From Gilvibacter sp. SZ-19 (lineage in GTDB: Bacteria > Bacteroidota > Bacteroidia > Flavobacteriales > Flavobacteriaceae): a stretch of DNA of 64,000 nucleotides. The stretch lies in assembly GCF_002163875.1 (NCBI RefSeq), contig NZ_CP019333.1:1308864-1372863 (forward strand), given 5' to 3'. A program made the position numbers and the translations under genes. Positions 24,363 through 33,235 of this stretch are shown here, one piece after another (the stretch's first letter is position 1; every line of letters begins with the position of its first letter). The notes beneath the pieces are model-generated. The model searched no databases. It was not told the origin of the DNA and worked only from the letters and a program-made list of their open reading frames with translations.

Positions 24363-25289
24363 TTAATCTATCTCTATTTCGAATTGAGTTAATTGTTTAA
24401 ACTGCATCAAGCGTTGATGCACTTCTGCTTTGTCCAGATCTTCCATGCGTCGAGTTCCAAACTTTTCTACACAGAACGAGGCCAAACACGCGCCGTAAAT
24501 AATGGCTTGTTTCATGGTCTCGAAGTTGATCTCTTCGGACTGTGCCATATATCCTGCAAATCCACCGGCAAAAGTATCGCCAGCTCCTGTTGGGTCGAAT
24601 ACTTCTTCCAAAGGTAGGGCAGGTGCAAAGAAGATCTCGTGCTCGTCGAACAACAGAGCGCCGTGCTCTCCTTTTTTTATCACTACATATTTAGGACCCA
24701 TTTGACGGATCTTCTTGGCGGCAGAGACCAGAGAATATTCTCCGGTAAGCTGTCGTGCTTCTTCGTCATTAATGGTGATGACATCGATCTTTTTGATCAC
24801 TTCCATGAGTTCGTCCCAAGTGTTGTCCATCCAGAAATTCATGGTGTCCAGTACAACGAGCTCCGGTTTCTTTTCCATTTGGTCTATGACTCCCAATTGA
24901 ATGCTTGGATGCAAATTCCCTAGCATTACCACACGAGCGTCTTTGTAATCCGCAGGAACCACCGGGTCAAAATCTGCAAGGGTATTCAGCTCGGTCACTA
25001 AGGTGTCACGGGAGTTCATATCGTGGTGATACTTACCACTCCAGAAGAAAGTCTTCCCGTCTGGAACAACTTCAATCCCTTCTATATTAAGGTCTTTTCC
25101 TTCTAGAAAATCGAGATATGATTGTGGAAAATCTCCGCCTACTACAGAGACCAAGGCGGAATCAGCTTTAAATTGAGATGCGGCCAGACCTATATAAGTG
25201 GCTGCGCCACCTAGTATTTTGTCGGTCTTTCCAAATGGGGTTTCGATAGCGTCGAAAGCAACGGTTCCGACGATCACTAGTTTACTCAT
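24363..25289 (-). CDS. PfkB-family carbohydrate kinase
   Basis: 308 residues. Ribokinase-like fold: N-terminal GTVAFDAIETPFG, substrate-site GGAATYIGLAAS (about 28-39) and the signature DPTGAGDTFAGGFAGY (about 235-250) with the catalytic Asp. Phosphorylates a sugar or nucleoside; the substrate is not readable from the sequence. Its place upstream of a PurF-like gene suggests a nucleoside or ribose role. Promoter box at 25313-25320. Confidence 0.88.
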   Translation of the reverse strand: MSKLVIVGTVAFDAIETPFGKTDKILGGAATYIGLAASQFKADSALVSVVGGDFPQSYLDFLEGKDLNIEGIEVVPDGKTFFWSGKYHHDMNSRDTLVTELNTLADFDPVVPADYKDARVVMLGNLHPSIQLGVIDQMEKKPELVVLDTMNFWMDNTWDELMEVIKKIDVITINDEEARQLTGEYSLVSAAKKIRQMGPKYVVIKKGEHGALLFDEHEIFFAPALPLEEVFDPTGAGDTFAGGFAGYMAQSEEINFETMKQAIIYGACLASFCVEKFGTRRMEDLDKAEVHQRLMQFKQLTQFEIEID

Positions 25290-25312
25290 AACTTGCCTTT
25301 GGTTCTGCGCTG

Positions 25313-25339
25313 CAAATATACGTTTTTTAATACGTACAA
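25313..25339 (-). promoter_or_regulatory. Promoter of the PfkB gene
   Basis: Minus strand TTTG (25340-25337), 16-base spacer, TATATTTG (25320-25313). Start codon 24 bases beyond the -7 box. Confidence 0.6.
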
Positions 25340-25358
25340 AACTAGAGGTGCGGGAGGC

Positions 25359-26000
25359 TTATTTTCTTCCGAAATCTGCCGGGATCTCACCCCAAGCTTT
25401 GGTTTCCCATTTGGCAATCTTTGTTTTGTATTTATGGGTTTTGAGCCAGTGTTCCGCTCTAGCGATCAATTCAAAGAGTTGGGCGTTTGCGGCCGTGCGT
25501 TTGAGCTTGGTATTGCACTTCTTGCGTTTTACCCATCCCCAAGCAATTCGCGAATCGGTATACAACATGCGGTCGCTCTTAATTTTGTCTAGGTAGGCCA
25601 ATCCGTGCACCAAGGCAAGGAATTCTCCTACGTTATTGGTGCCTTGTTTAAAAGGACCTTGATGAAAAAGTTGTTCTTTAGTTTGGGTGTCGACGCCGCG
25701 GTATTCCATCAGCCCCGGATTTCCGCTGCTGGCGGCGTCTACGGCAATAGAGTAAAGCTCAGGTTCGCCATAAGCTGCCTTCTGCTCTGGAGTTAGTGTC
25801 TTTTTTTTAGAACTGCCTTTACCCTTATAATCTTCGTATTCGCCTTGGTAGTAGGCTTTTTGTGCTTCAAGACGGTCTTCAAAGGATTTGTATTGCGCAC
25901 CTTTTACTCCTTTAATTGCCTTCTGACAGGCCTCCCAGGTCTCGAAGATCCCGGTTTGCAAACCGTACCAGACCACATAATATTTCTTTTTCTTGGCCAT
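25359..26000 (-). CDS. Ribonuclease H with viroplasmin-type hybrid-binding domain
   Basis: 213 residues. Residues 3-50 are a viroplasmin/RNase H1 N-terminal domain (KYYVVWYGLQTGIFETWEAC, YKSFEDRLEAQ) that binds RNA-DNA hybrid. Residues about 83-213 are RNase HI with catalytic Asp in VDAASSGNPG, Glu in NVGEFLAL, Asp in YTDSRIAWGW and a last Asp near the C-terminus (IPADFGRK). Removes RNA from hybrids in the cytoplasm. A Lys/Ser linker joins the domains. Its ATG overlaps the purN stop (TAATG), so the two are coupled. Confidence 0.92.
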   Translation of the reverse strand: MAKKKKYYVVWYGLQTGIFETWEACQKAIKGVKGAQYKSFEDRLEAQKAYYQGEYEDYKGKGSSKKKTLTPEQKAAYGEPELYSIAVDAASSGNPGLMEYRGVDTQTKEQLFHQGPFKQGTNNVGEFLALVHGLAYLDKIKSDRMLYTDSRIAWGWVKRKKCNTKLKRTAANAQLFELIARAEHWLKTHKYKTKIAKWETKAWGEIPADFGRK

Positions 26001-26572
26001 TAATGAGCTAAGATCAGGTTTTCTAGCACTTTTGGAAAATGCTCGTATTCTAATTTGTGGATCTTAGCAGCGACATCTTCTGGACTGTCACTTGGGTCCA
26101 GTCTGGTCTTGGCCTGAAATATGATCCCACCTTCATCGTAGTGTTCGTTCACATAGTGAATTGTAATACCACTAAAGGACTCCTTATTTTCAACTACGGC
26201 CTTATGAACATGCATTCCGTACATGCCTTTACCTCCGTAGTCGGGTAATAAGGCCGGATGTATGTTGATGATCTTATCCGGATAATCTGCGACCAAGTAC
26301 TCCGGAATCTTTAATAGAAAGCCGGCTAGAACGATCAAGTCTGGCTTAATTTCTTCTAACATCCTCCCGAGGATCTCTTTAGAGTTTAGTTGGTCTTTGG
26401 TAAAGGATCTGGTGGGCACATTTAAAGCCTCAGCACGGGCTAAAACTTTGGCATCCTTCTTGTTAGACAGCACTTGAACCACCTCCGCGGTTTTGGTAGC
26501 CTGGAAGTATTTGATGATGTTTTCTGCGTTGGTACCGTTTCCGGAAGCAAGGATCACAATTTTGGGCTTCAT
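26000..26572 (-). CDS. purN: Phosphoribosylglycinamide formyltransferase
   Basis: 190 residues from the ATG at 26572 (MKPKIVILASGNGTNAENII); a longer frame to 26596 is less likely. Third step of purine synthesis, moving a formyl group from 10-formyl-tetrahydrofolate. Seen: SGNGTN near residue 9, LAGFLLKIPEYLV (about 85), the catalytic INIHPALLPDYGGKGMYG (about 102-119, Asn and His), HYVNEHYDEGGIIFQ with Asp about 141. Divergent from acpP. Confidence 0.94.
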   Translation of the reverse strand: MKPKIVILASGNGTNAENIIKYFQATKTAEVVQVLSNKKDAKVLARAEALNVPTRSFTKDQLNSKEILGRMLEEIKPDLIVLAGFLLKIPEYLVADYPDKIINIHPALLPDYGGKGMYGMHVHKAVVENKESFSGITIHYVNEHYDEGGIIFQAKTRLDPSDSPEDVAAKIHKLEYEHFPKVLENLILAH

Positions 26573-26618
26573 AGACCGTAGAATGGGGTGTTTCAAAGAA
26601 GTAAATTAGTATAAATCA

Positions 26619-26626
26619 CAAAAGTA
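26619..26626 (-). promoter_or_regulatory. -7 box of purN-RNase H
   Basis: TACTTTTG on the minus strand matches TAnnTTTG; 46 bases before the purN start. The nearest TTG is 23 bases further up, a long spacer. Confidence 0.42.
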
Positions 26627-26711
26627 AGGCAAATCAGAATTACTTCTATCAAAATTGATTACATTGGAGTTACATTTTGTGCCCAAAATGGTGTTTTAAT
26701 GTAAAATATTT

Positions 26712-26719
26712 TATTTTTG
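26712..26719 (+). promoter_or_regulatory. -7 box of the acpP operon
   Basis: TATTTTTG matches TAnnTTTG, 31 bases before acpP. Upstream sequence is A+T-rich without a clear TTG at 17-20 bases. Confidence 0.5.
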
Positions 26720-26750
26720 CCACTTAATTAAAACCTTAAAAACAAAGATT

Positions 26751-26984
26751 ATGTCAGACATTGCATCACGAGTAAAGGCGATTATCGTTGACAAACTAGG
26801 AGTTGATGAAAACGAAGTAGTTAACGAAGCGAGTTTTATAAACGATCTAGGAGCCGACTCATTGGACACTGTAGAGCTTATCATGGAGTTCGAAAAAGAA
26901 TTCGACATTCAGATTCCAGATGATCAAGCAGAAAACATTGCCACTGTAGGACAAGCAATTTCATATATAGAGGAAGCCAAGTAA
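26751..26984 (+). CDS. acpP: Acyl carrier protein
   Basis: 77 acidic residues with the phosphopantetheine serine in [15 protein letters not shown] (Ser38-39 region). Carries acyl chains in fatty-acid synthesis. First gene of a five-gene operon; fabF starts eight bases after its stop codon. Confidence 0.97.
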   Translation: MSDIASRVKAIIVDKLGVDENEVVNEASFINDLGADSLDTVELIMEFEKEFDIQIPDDQAENIATVGQAISYIEEAK

Positions 26985-26991
26985 ACTTACT

Positions 26992-28245
26992 ATGGAACTT
27001 AAGCGAGTTGTAGTAACGGGTCTCGGAGCCTTAACCCCAATCGGAAGTAACATTCAAGAATATTGGGACGGTCTTTCTAACGGAAAGAGCGGATGTGCCC
27101 CTATAACCTATTTCGATACTGAAAAGTTTAAAACGAAATTCGCTTGCGAGCTTAAGAACTATAATCCTCAAGATCATTTTGACAGGAAAGAGGCGCGCAA
27201 ATTAGATCGATTTGCCCAATATGCGCTCGTTTCATCAGATGAAGCCATCAAAGACGCTGGAATCAATCTCGATGAGGTTGATAAATTTAGAGTTGGTGTA
27301 ATCTGGGGAGCAGGTATTGGAGGCCTACAGACTTTTCAAGATGAAGTTATAAATTATGCAGAAGGGGATGGAACACCACGTTTCAACCCCTTCTTTATCC
27401 CCAAAATGATAGCCGATATTGCCCCGGGTAATATCTCTATCAAACACGGGTTCATGGGCCCGAACTACACCACGGTATCTGCCTGTGCTTCTTCTGCTAA
27501 CGCCATGATCGACGCATTGAACTACATTCGTTTAGGACATTGCGATGTGATCGTTACCGGCGGATCAGAAGCGGCAGTAACTATTGCAGGTATGGGTGGT
27601 TTTAACGCCATGCATGCACTTTCTACTAGAAACGACAGTCCAGAAACAGCGAGTCGTCCATTCGACGCTACGCGAGATGGATTTGTCCTTGGCGAAGGTG
27701 CAGGAGCATTGATCTTAGAAGAATACGAGCACGCTAAGTCGCGTGGCGCTAAGATCTATGCTGAGGTTATTGGTGGCGGCATGTCTAGCGATGCCCACCA
27801 CATGACTGCTCCACACCCGGACGGGATCGGAGTAGAAGCAGTAATGCTAAATTGCCTTGCCAATGCTGGCTTGGATCCGCAAGAAGTGGATCATATCAAT
27901 ACTCACGGAACATCTACTCCTTTGGGCGATGTTGCAGAATTGAAAGCGATCTCCAAGGTGTTTGGAGACCACGCGAACAGCATCAGCATAAATTCTACCA
28001 AGTCCATGACAGGTCACCTGTTAGGAGCTGCAGGAGCTATCGAGGCGATTGCCTCTATCTTGGCAATGCAACACAACCTAGTTCCTCCTACCATCAATCA
28101 CACTACGGTAGACGAGAACATCGATCCGAATTTAAATCTTATACTCAACAAAGCAGAGTCACGCGAAGTGAAAGTCGCTATGAGTAACACCTTCGGTTTC
28201 GGAGGGCATAACGCTTGCTTGTTGTTTAAAAAAATGGAGGCGTAA
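26992..28245 (+). CDS. fabF: 3-oxoacyl-[acyl-carrier-protein] synthase II
   Basis: 417 residues. Condensing enzyme that elongates acyl-ACP with malonyl-ACP. Nucleophile Cys in TVSACASSANAM (about 165), His in HINTHGTSTPLGD (about 305), Lys in NSTKSMTGHLLGAAG (about 337) and His about 342, the Cys-His-His set of FabF. Follows acpP and ends six bases before rnc. Confidence 0.97.
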   Translation: MELKRVVVTGLGALTPIGSNIQEYWDGLSNGKSGCAPITYFDTEKFKTKFACELKNYNPQDHFDRKEARKLDRFAQYALVSSDEAIKDAGINLDEVDKFRVGVIWGAGIGGLQTFQDEVINYAEGDGTPRFNPFFIPKMIADIAPGNISIKHGFMGPNYTTVSACASSANAMIDALNYIRLGHCDVIVTGGSEAAVTIAGMGGFNAMHALSTRNDSPETASRPFDATRDGFVLGEGAGALILEEYEHAKSRGAKIYAEVIGGGMSSDAHHMTAPHPDGIGVEAVMLNCLANAGLDPQEVDHINTHGTSTPLGDVAELKAISKVFGDHANSISINSTKSMTGHLLGAAGAIEAIASILAMQHNLVPPTINHTTVDENIDPNLNLILNKAESREVKVAMSNTFGFGGHNACLLFKKMEA

Positions 28246-28251
28246 GACTTA

Positions 28252-29016
28252 ATGACTTCCATACGAAACATATTCAATTCCCGTGCTGAAAAGGACGGGA
28301 ATTTTTTTCGCGCTATAAAGAAGATATTGGGCTTTGCACCGGGGAATTTGGCCTTTTATGAAGAGGCTTTTACCCACCGCTCGATGAACCAAAAAGACGA
28401 CGACGGGATCCAGCAGAATTACGAGCGTTTGGAGTTTTTAGGCGATGCTATGCTCGGTGCTGTGATCGCTGCGCATCTGTTTAAAAAAGTCCCTCACGGC
28501 AACGAAGGTTACCTGACCAAAATGCGCTCTAAAGTAGTAAGTAGAGAGCATTTGAATGAATTAGGCCGCGATCTGGATCTGATCAAACTAGTGCGGACCA
28601 ACATTCCAGTAGAGAATTTTAGCGGGAATATTCACGGCAATGTCTTCGAGGCCTTGATAGGAGCCATTTACCTGGATAAAGGCTTTAAATATTGCGAGCG
28701 ATTCATCCACAAAAGAGTAATTAAACCTTATGTGGATATTCAAAAACTAGAAGGCAAGATCATCTCTTACAAGAGCTTGCTTATCGAGTGGTGTCAGAAG
28801 CACAAGAACAGCTTTAAATTCATGGTCTATGAGGACAATGGCAAAGACGATCTGAAGCATTTTGCCGTTAAGCTTACTATAGACGACAGAACCATGGCCA
28901 AGGCTCGTGCCACCTCTAAGAAGAAGGCAGAAGAGCGCGCCGCCAAAAGGGCTTATTACAAGCTCCAAAGACGCATAGAAGGCGATAAAGAAGCCGCAGA
29001 GCAGACCTCGGCTTAA
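28252..29016 (+). CDS. rnc: Ribonuclease III
   Basis: 254 residues. Endonuclease for double-stranded RNA in rRNA and mRNA processing. Signature NYERLEFLGDAMLGAVIA (about 63) with acidic catalytic residues, and GNVFEALIGAIYLDKG (about 130). The double-stranded-RNA-binding domain occupies about 165-240 (SYKSLLIEWCQKHK, TSKKKAEERAAKRAYYKL). A basic N-terminal extension of about 25 residues precedes the RNase III fold. Confidence 0.96.
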   Translation: MTSIRNIFNSRAEKDGNFFRAIKKILGFAPGNLAFYEEAFTHRSMNQKDDDGIQQNYERLEFLGDAMLGAVIAAHLFKKVPHGNEGYLTKMRSKVVSREHLNELGRDLDLIKLVRTNIPVENFSGNIHGNVFEALIGAIYLDKGFKYCERFIHKRVIKPYVDIQKLEGKIISYKSLLIEWCQKHKNSFKFMVYEDNGKDDLKHFAVKLTIDDRTMAKARATSKKKAEERAAKRAYYKLQRRIEGDKEAAEQTSA

Positions 29017-29029
29017 TCTGGACAACTTT

Positions 29030-29527
29030 ATGAGCACACACAAACTGGAACTGACTCTCGATGACGATCTGGACAACAGTGTTGTTGTTGCTATTCACTG
29101 CAGCGAGCCAGATTATCGCATGGCGTATAAGATCAATCAGCAATTAAATCTAAAACTGCTTCGCGAAAAGCAAGATCTGGAGTTTGTCTACGCAGAAGGA
29201 AAAGCTGAATATCCGTTCTTTTACTTTGAAGATTGGGAACAAGACAGACAGTTTCACTTGGTGGCGAATTCCACAGAATTACAAGTGGACAAACCCTTGG
29301 CCTTGAGTGCGGATCTGTTTGGTGAAAGCGTGGGTCCGAAGGCTCGAAAAGTGCATCTTTTACCCGAAATTAAGCAGGCAGATTACCTCTTAAAGATCAC
29401 ATCAACAAAGAATAACCATTCCGAAAACGTTATCGTTTCAAGAATTAACGAAATTGCGCAGGTTATTACTGCGTATGTCGTAGATTTACATTCGGTGAAA
29501 TCCAAAAGTAACCTAATTTTTGAATGA
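29030..29527 (+). CDS. IPExxxVDY family protein
   Basis: 165 residues, cytoplasmic. Carries a variant LLPEIKQADYLLKI of the IPExxxVDY motif near residues 107-120. The family is known only as a conserved Bacteroidota protein located between rnc and pyk, as here; its function is unknown. ATGA overlap of four bases with pyk suggests coupled translation. Confidence 0.8.
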   Translation: MSTHKLELTLDDDLDNSVVVAIHCSEPDYRMAYKINQQLNLKLLREKQDLEFVYAEGKAEYPFFYFEDWEQDRQFHLVANSTELQVDKPLALSADLFGESVGPKARKVHLLPEIKQADYLLKITSTKNNHSENVIVSRINEIAQVITAYVVDLHSVKSKSNLIFE

Positions 29528-30954
29528 TGCCTACCCAAAAAAAGACTAAAATAGTAGCCACTTTAGGTCCTGCGACTTCGGATCGTGAAGTGCTAAGAGA
29601 TATGATCCTAGAAGGGGTCAATGTATTCAGAATTAACTTCTCTCACGCCAATTATGAGGATGTAAAAGAACGCATCGCTATGATCCGTTCCCTCAATGAA
29701 GAGTTAGACAGATCCACAGCGATCCTGGCAGACCTCCAAGGGCCTAAACTTCGTGTTGGGGTTATGAAAGAGGAGGTGGTAGTAAGCCCAGGCGATACCA
29801 TTAAATTCTGCACTGGCGATGAGTTTGAAGGCACCTCTGAGAAGGTCTATATGAACTACGATAAATTCCCTGCAGACGTTAAAGTTGGGGAGCGTGTTTT
29901 GCTAGACGACGGGAAGTTGATTTTTGAAGTAGTTGCTACCGATGGCAAGTCCGAAGTGAACACTAAGGTATTGCAAGGAGGTCCGCTGCGATCTCGCAAA
30001 GGAGTAAACCTACCCAATACAGATATTTCACTACCGGCTTTGACCGAAAAGGATAAGGAAGATGCTGTCTTTGCCATTTCTCAAGAAGTGGATTGGATCG
30101 CCCTTTCGTTCGTGCGTCACGCAGACGACTGTAAAGAGCTCAATGCCTTAATAAAGGAGCATAGCGAATACAAGATCCCTATCATTTCTAAGATCGAGAA
30201 GCCAGAGGCTGTAAAAAACATAGACGAGATCATCGCCTATTCGGACGGCTTAATGGTGGCTCGTGGAGATCTAGGTGTGGAGATTCCTGCGCAAGAGGTA
30301 CCACTTATCCAAAAGCAGTTGGTACTTAAGGCCAAGAAAGCCCGTATTCCGGTGATCATTGCTACTCAAATGATGGAGACCATGATCTCTTCTCTTACGC
30401 CAACGCGTGCGGAGGTGAATGATGTGGCCAACTCCGTAATGGACGGAGCAGATGCTGTGATGCTTTCAGGCGAGACCTCTGTTGGGAAGTATCCGGTAGA
30501 CGTTATAAAGACCATGTGTAAGATCTGTAAAGGAGTAGAAGATTCACCACTGATCAAAGTGCCTCAGAATCCGCCGCACATCAAGACCAACAGATATATC
30601 ACCAAAAGTATTTGCTACCACGCTTCACTGATGGCCAATGAGATAGACGCACGTGCTATCTGTACTTTGACCAATAGTGGTTATACCGCCTTTCAGATCT
30701 CGGCTTGGAGACCTGCAGCGCACATTTTGGTATTTACATCCAACAAGCGCATTTTATCTCGCTTGAATTTGTTGTACGGCGTTCGCGCGTTCTACTACGA
30801 CAAATATGTGAGTACCGATGAGACCGTAGAAGATGTAAACCGTATCGCTACAGAAAAGAACTATGTGGTAAAAGGCGACTATCTGATCAACTTGGCTGCT
30901 ATGCCTATTGCAGATAAAGGGATGGTCAACACACTGCGCGTTTCTCAAGTATAA
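29524..30954 (+). CDS. pyk: Pyruvate kinase
   Basis: 476 residues. Makes pyruvate and ATP from phosphoenolpyruvate. Seen: KIVATLGPATSDREVL (N-terminus), VFRINFSHANYED, ILADLQGPKLRVG, the active-site IISKIEKPEAVKNIDEII (about 220), GLMVARGDLGVEIP and IIATQMMETM. Regulatory C-domain complete. Last gene of the acpP operon, convergent with the SH3-like lipoprotein gene. Confidence 0.96.
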   Translation: MMPTQKKTKIVATLGPATSDREVLRDMILEGVNVFRINFSHANYEDVKERIAMIRSLNEELDRSTAILADLQGPKLRVGVMKEEVVVSPGDTIKFCTGDEFEGTSEKVYMNYDKFPADVKVGERVLLDDGKLIFEVVATDGKSEVNTKVLQGGPLRSRKGVNLPNTDISLPALTEKDKEDAVFAISQEVDWIALSFVRHADDCKELNALIKEHSEYKIPIISKIEKPEAVKNIDEIIAYSDGLMVARGDLGVEIPAQEVPLIQKQLVLKAKKARIPVIIATQMMETMISSLTPTRAEVNDVANSVMDGADAVMLSGETSVGKYPVDVIKTMCKICKGVEDSPLIKVPQNPPHIKTNRYITKSICYHASLMANEIDARAICTLTNSGYTAFQISAWRPAAHILVFTSNKRILSRLNLLYGVRAFYYDKYVSTDETVEDVNRIATEKNYVVKGDYLINLAAMPIADKGMVNTLRVSQV

Positions 30955-30957
30955 AAA

Positions 30958-30975
30958 AAGACCCCGTAGGGCCTT
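30958..30975 (-). terminator. Terminator of the SH3-like lipoprotein gene
   Basis: Minus strand AAGGCCC-TACG-GGGTCTT with one mismatch, followed by a run of T. Lies 20 bases beyond the stop at 30996 and just after the pyk stop; it may also slow plus-strand transcription. Confidence 0.55.
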
Positions 30976-30995
30976 ATTCTTGCTAACATTTGCGC

Positions 30996-31799
30996 CTATT
31001 TGTAGGCGCGGATCTGTTGTATCTGCATGCCTTTTTCTGTAGCGGTAATACTAACGGTACGCTTTACCTTTTTAGCTTCATAGCTGTAGAGCAGCTGAGT
31101 TAGGCCATTGGCGTCACGCTTAATGTTTAGGGCATCAAACCAACTGTCGGTCTCTTTTTTTGGCCCTTTGATCTGCTGACTGGCTTTTCCAGTTTGCTTA
31201 GGGAACTCAAATTCCTTTGGAATATCAAAGATTTTTTGAGCAATAAAGTAGGCTTCGTGCCAAGTGGCCTCTGGGAGTACTAAGGTCTCTGTATTCACTG
31301 GCTTACTAGCAGTGCCACCATTCACTTCTGTATAGCTAACTTTCGGGTATACCTCTTTTAGCTCCTTGGCGTAGCCTGCAGGTAACATGTCTTCTTCCGG
31401 CGGGAAGTACTTAGACAGATAACCGTTGAATACAAATCCTGTTTTGCGGTTAAAATTAACCTTGTCCATTCCACCTTTTATATTGTTGACCTTCATGGTG
31501 TTTTGCCCTTCGTGTTCAACAATTTCTAGCTTGGTTCCGTAGGGAATAATAGCTAGCTTTTCACTGTTGAGATTGTCAAACTCTCTAAGGCTGAGGCCTG
31601 TTCTCGCGGTCACGTAGCGATAGGTGACCTCACTGTCTTCCAGAGCTGCTTTGGCATCTGTAAGATTCTCAGTCATGGCCAACTGCTCGTTGATCACGCT
31701 TTGCGTTTCTGATTCTTGAATTTCTTGAGGGGCTTCTTTACAAGCGACTAGGGTGAGCGCTCCCAATAGGGCTAAGCTCGATAATTTTACTGTGTTCAT
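30996..31799 (-). CDS. SH3-like domain lipoprotein
   Basis: 267 residues. Lipobox LTLVAC-K (Cys20). Residues about 60-135 form a bacterial SH3-like fold (YVTARTGLSLREFDNLNSEKLAIIPYGTKLEIVE, RKTGFVFNGYLSKY; given by ends), as found in envelope proteins that touch peptidoglycan or peptides. The C-terminal half (about 150-267) matches nothing I know. Upstream lies a perfect 12-base palindrome at 31850-31861. Confidence 0.75.
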   Translation of the reverse strand: MNTVKLSSLALLGALTLVACKEAPQEIQESETQSVINEQLAMTENLTDAKAALEDSEVTYRYVTARTGLSLREFDNLNSEKLAIIPYGTKLEIVEHEGQNTMKVNNIKGGMDKVNFNRKTGFVFNGYLSKYFPPEEDMLPAGYAKELKEVYPKVSYTEVNGGTASKPVNTETLVLPEATWHEAYFIAQKIFDIPKEFEFPKQTGKASQQIKGPKKETDSWFDALNIKRDANGLTQLLYSYEAKKVKRTVSITATEKGMQIQQIRAYK

Positions 31800-31849
31800 T
31801 TTGCAAGTTTTAGCGTTAATAAAAATGTTATCGTAGCTTTCTTTGCAAG

Positions 31850-31861
31850 GAACTGCAGTTC
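31850..31861. promoter_or_regulatory. Palindrome upstream of the SH3-like lipoprotein
   Basis: GAACTGCAGTTC is a perfect 12-base inverted repeat, 50 bases before the lipoprotein start in a 200-base gap. It may be an operator; no regulator gene is adjacent. The gap otherwise holds only A+T-rich sequence. Confidence 0.3.
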
Positions 31862-31999
31862 TTATTTTGGGTGTTGGATTCCCGGTTTGTTAGTATAACG
31901 ATACCGGTCAGAATAAATTTTTCAAGGAATATGCCAACTAGCAAAAATTAGTGTTTTTTAGCACTTTTTTAACTAAAACCACCTGTTTTTAAACGATTT

Positions 32000-33187
32000 C
32001 TATTCAATTTTCGCTAAAACTTGACCAATCCAATCAGATTCATGACTTAGAGAAACATCCGGAGCAATACCTACTACCTCATATTTCAAATAACGTTCGT
32101 ATTTAGACGAGGTGAGACCTAAGGAATAGTTATTACAAGGAGTTATAAGATCTGCTGTAGAATAGTTTCCAAAACCATAAGCCAAGGCGCCTTTGGTGTT
32201 TTCTCCATAAGTGGTTAGCGGTAATTGATTCTTAGCCTTCATTAGAAAATGCTCGGCATTACTGGCTACAAAATTGTTTTGGATCAGGTGAAACTCCAAT
32301 TGCTTTTTGCGCTTTTTGAATAGTTTTAAAAAAGGATCTGATGTTCTTGGGCCTCCGCCACCATTATTGCGTAAGTCCAAGATCACTTTTCCAGAAGTCA
32401 ACTTTTCTTTTAAGGTTTCTAGGAGTTTCATGGCCTTGGCATAGTTCTCATTGCTTCCGCCAAAACTTCCAAGACGCACATAGTGTACACCGTTACCATA
32501 GTCCTTGTACTGAAAGGTATCGCCTTCTATGTAATAATTGTTAGCAGCATAGCTCGCGGCGAAGTCTTCTTTTACCCATCTTTCGGGATACAATCGGCCA
32601 TTGGTAAGGTCAACTTTTCGCCTTTGCGGTTTATGATTGCGATCGTAAAAGTTCCCAGAGAAGTCCTCGCCAGTTATGCGCAGTGTAAACTTCAGCGCCC
32701 CGACAGGCCAATCCTCATAATTGCTCTCTAGAATGTACCCGGCATAATCATAGTACTTATCCGCTACTTTTACCACGGCGACACGATATACCCCAGCTAG
32801 TTCGTAAATTCCGGTTACAGGATCATCTGTGGTAGTAACGGCATTCGAGCTTAGGTCTTCTGGAGATCCCTCGTAAAATGGAGTCAGGCTTGCATAGTTT
32901 TTTTCTTTATCAAAATCTGCGATATAGATGTGATTATCCTTTACAGCCCCCAAATAGGTCTGTAGGTAATAGAGGCAATTCAAAGCCAAATTTTCATCGT
33001 TTCGCATATCTTCTTTCAAGCCTGCAATTAAAAATTGATCGGCAAGCGGAGATTTCCATTGCGATTTAAAACTCGGGCTTTCCTTTGCTTTGGCAGCTAC
33101 AAAGTCCAGATCGCTGGCGCAGTCGCAATCCTGAGCAAATCCAAAACTAAAAAACATTATAAACAGTAGGCAAATGGTACTTTTCAT
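32000..33187 (-). CDS. S41-family (tail-specific) peptidase-like secreted protein
   Basis: 395 residues, signal peptide MKSTICLLFIMFFSFGFAQ. The C-terminal part carries the S41 fold: VILDLRNNGGGGPRTSD (about 268-284), NFVASNAEHFLMKAK with a candidate nucleophile Ser (about 306) and TTYGENTKGALAYG. No PDZ domain is evident. Whether the catalytic Ser-Lys pair is intact cannot be settled by eye. Two Cys pairs near the mature N-terminus (DCDCASD). Stand-alone gene. Confidence 0.8.
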   Translation of the reverse strand: MKSTICLLFIMFFSFGFAQDCDCASDLDFVAAKAKESPSFKSQWKSPLADQFLIAGLKEDMRNDENLALNCLYYLQTYLGAVKDNHIYIADFDKEKNYASLTPFYEGSPEDLSSNAVTTTDDPVTGIYELAGVYRVAVVKVADKYYDYAGYILESNYEDWPVGALKFTLRITGEDFSGNFYDRNHKPQRRKVDLTNGRLYPERWVKEDFAASYAANNYYIEGDTFQYKDYGNGVHYVRLGSFGGSNENYAKAMKLLETLKEKLTSGKVILDLRNNGGGGPRTSDPFLKLFKKRKKQLEFHLIQNNFVASNAEHFLMKAKNQLPLTTYGENTKGALAYGFGNYSTADLITPCNNYSLGLTSSKYERYLKYEVVGIAPDVSLSHESDWIGQVLAKIE

Positions 33188-33235
33188 GAATGATGGTTTA
33201 TGCTTTATAAATATGGTTTTGGGGATATTGTTACA

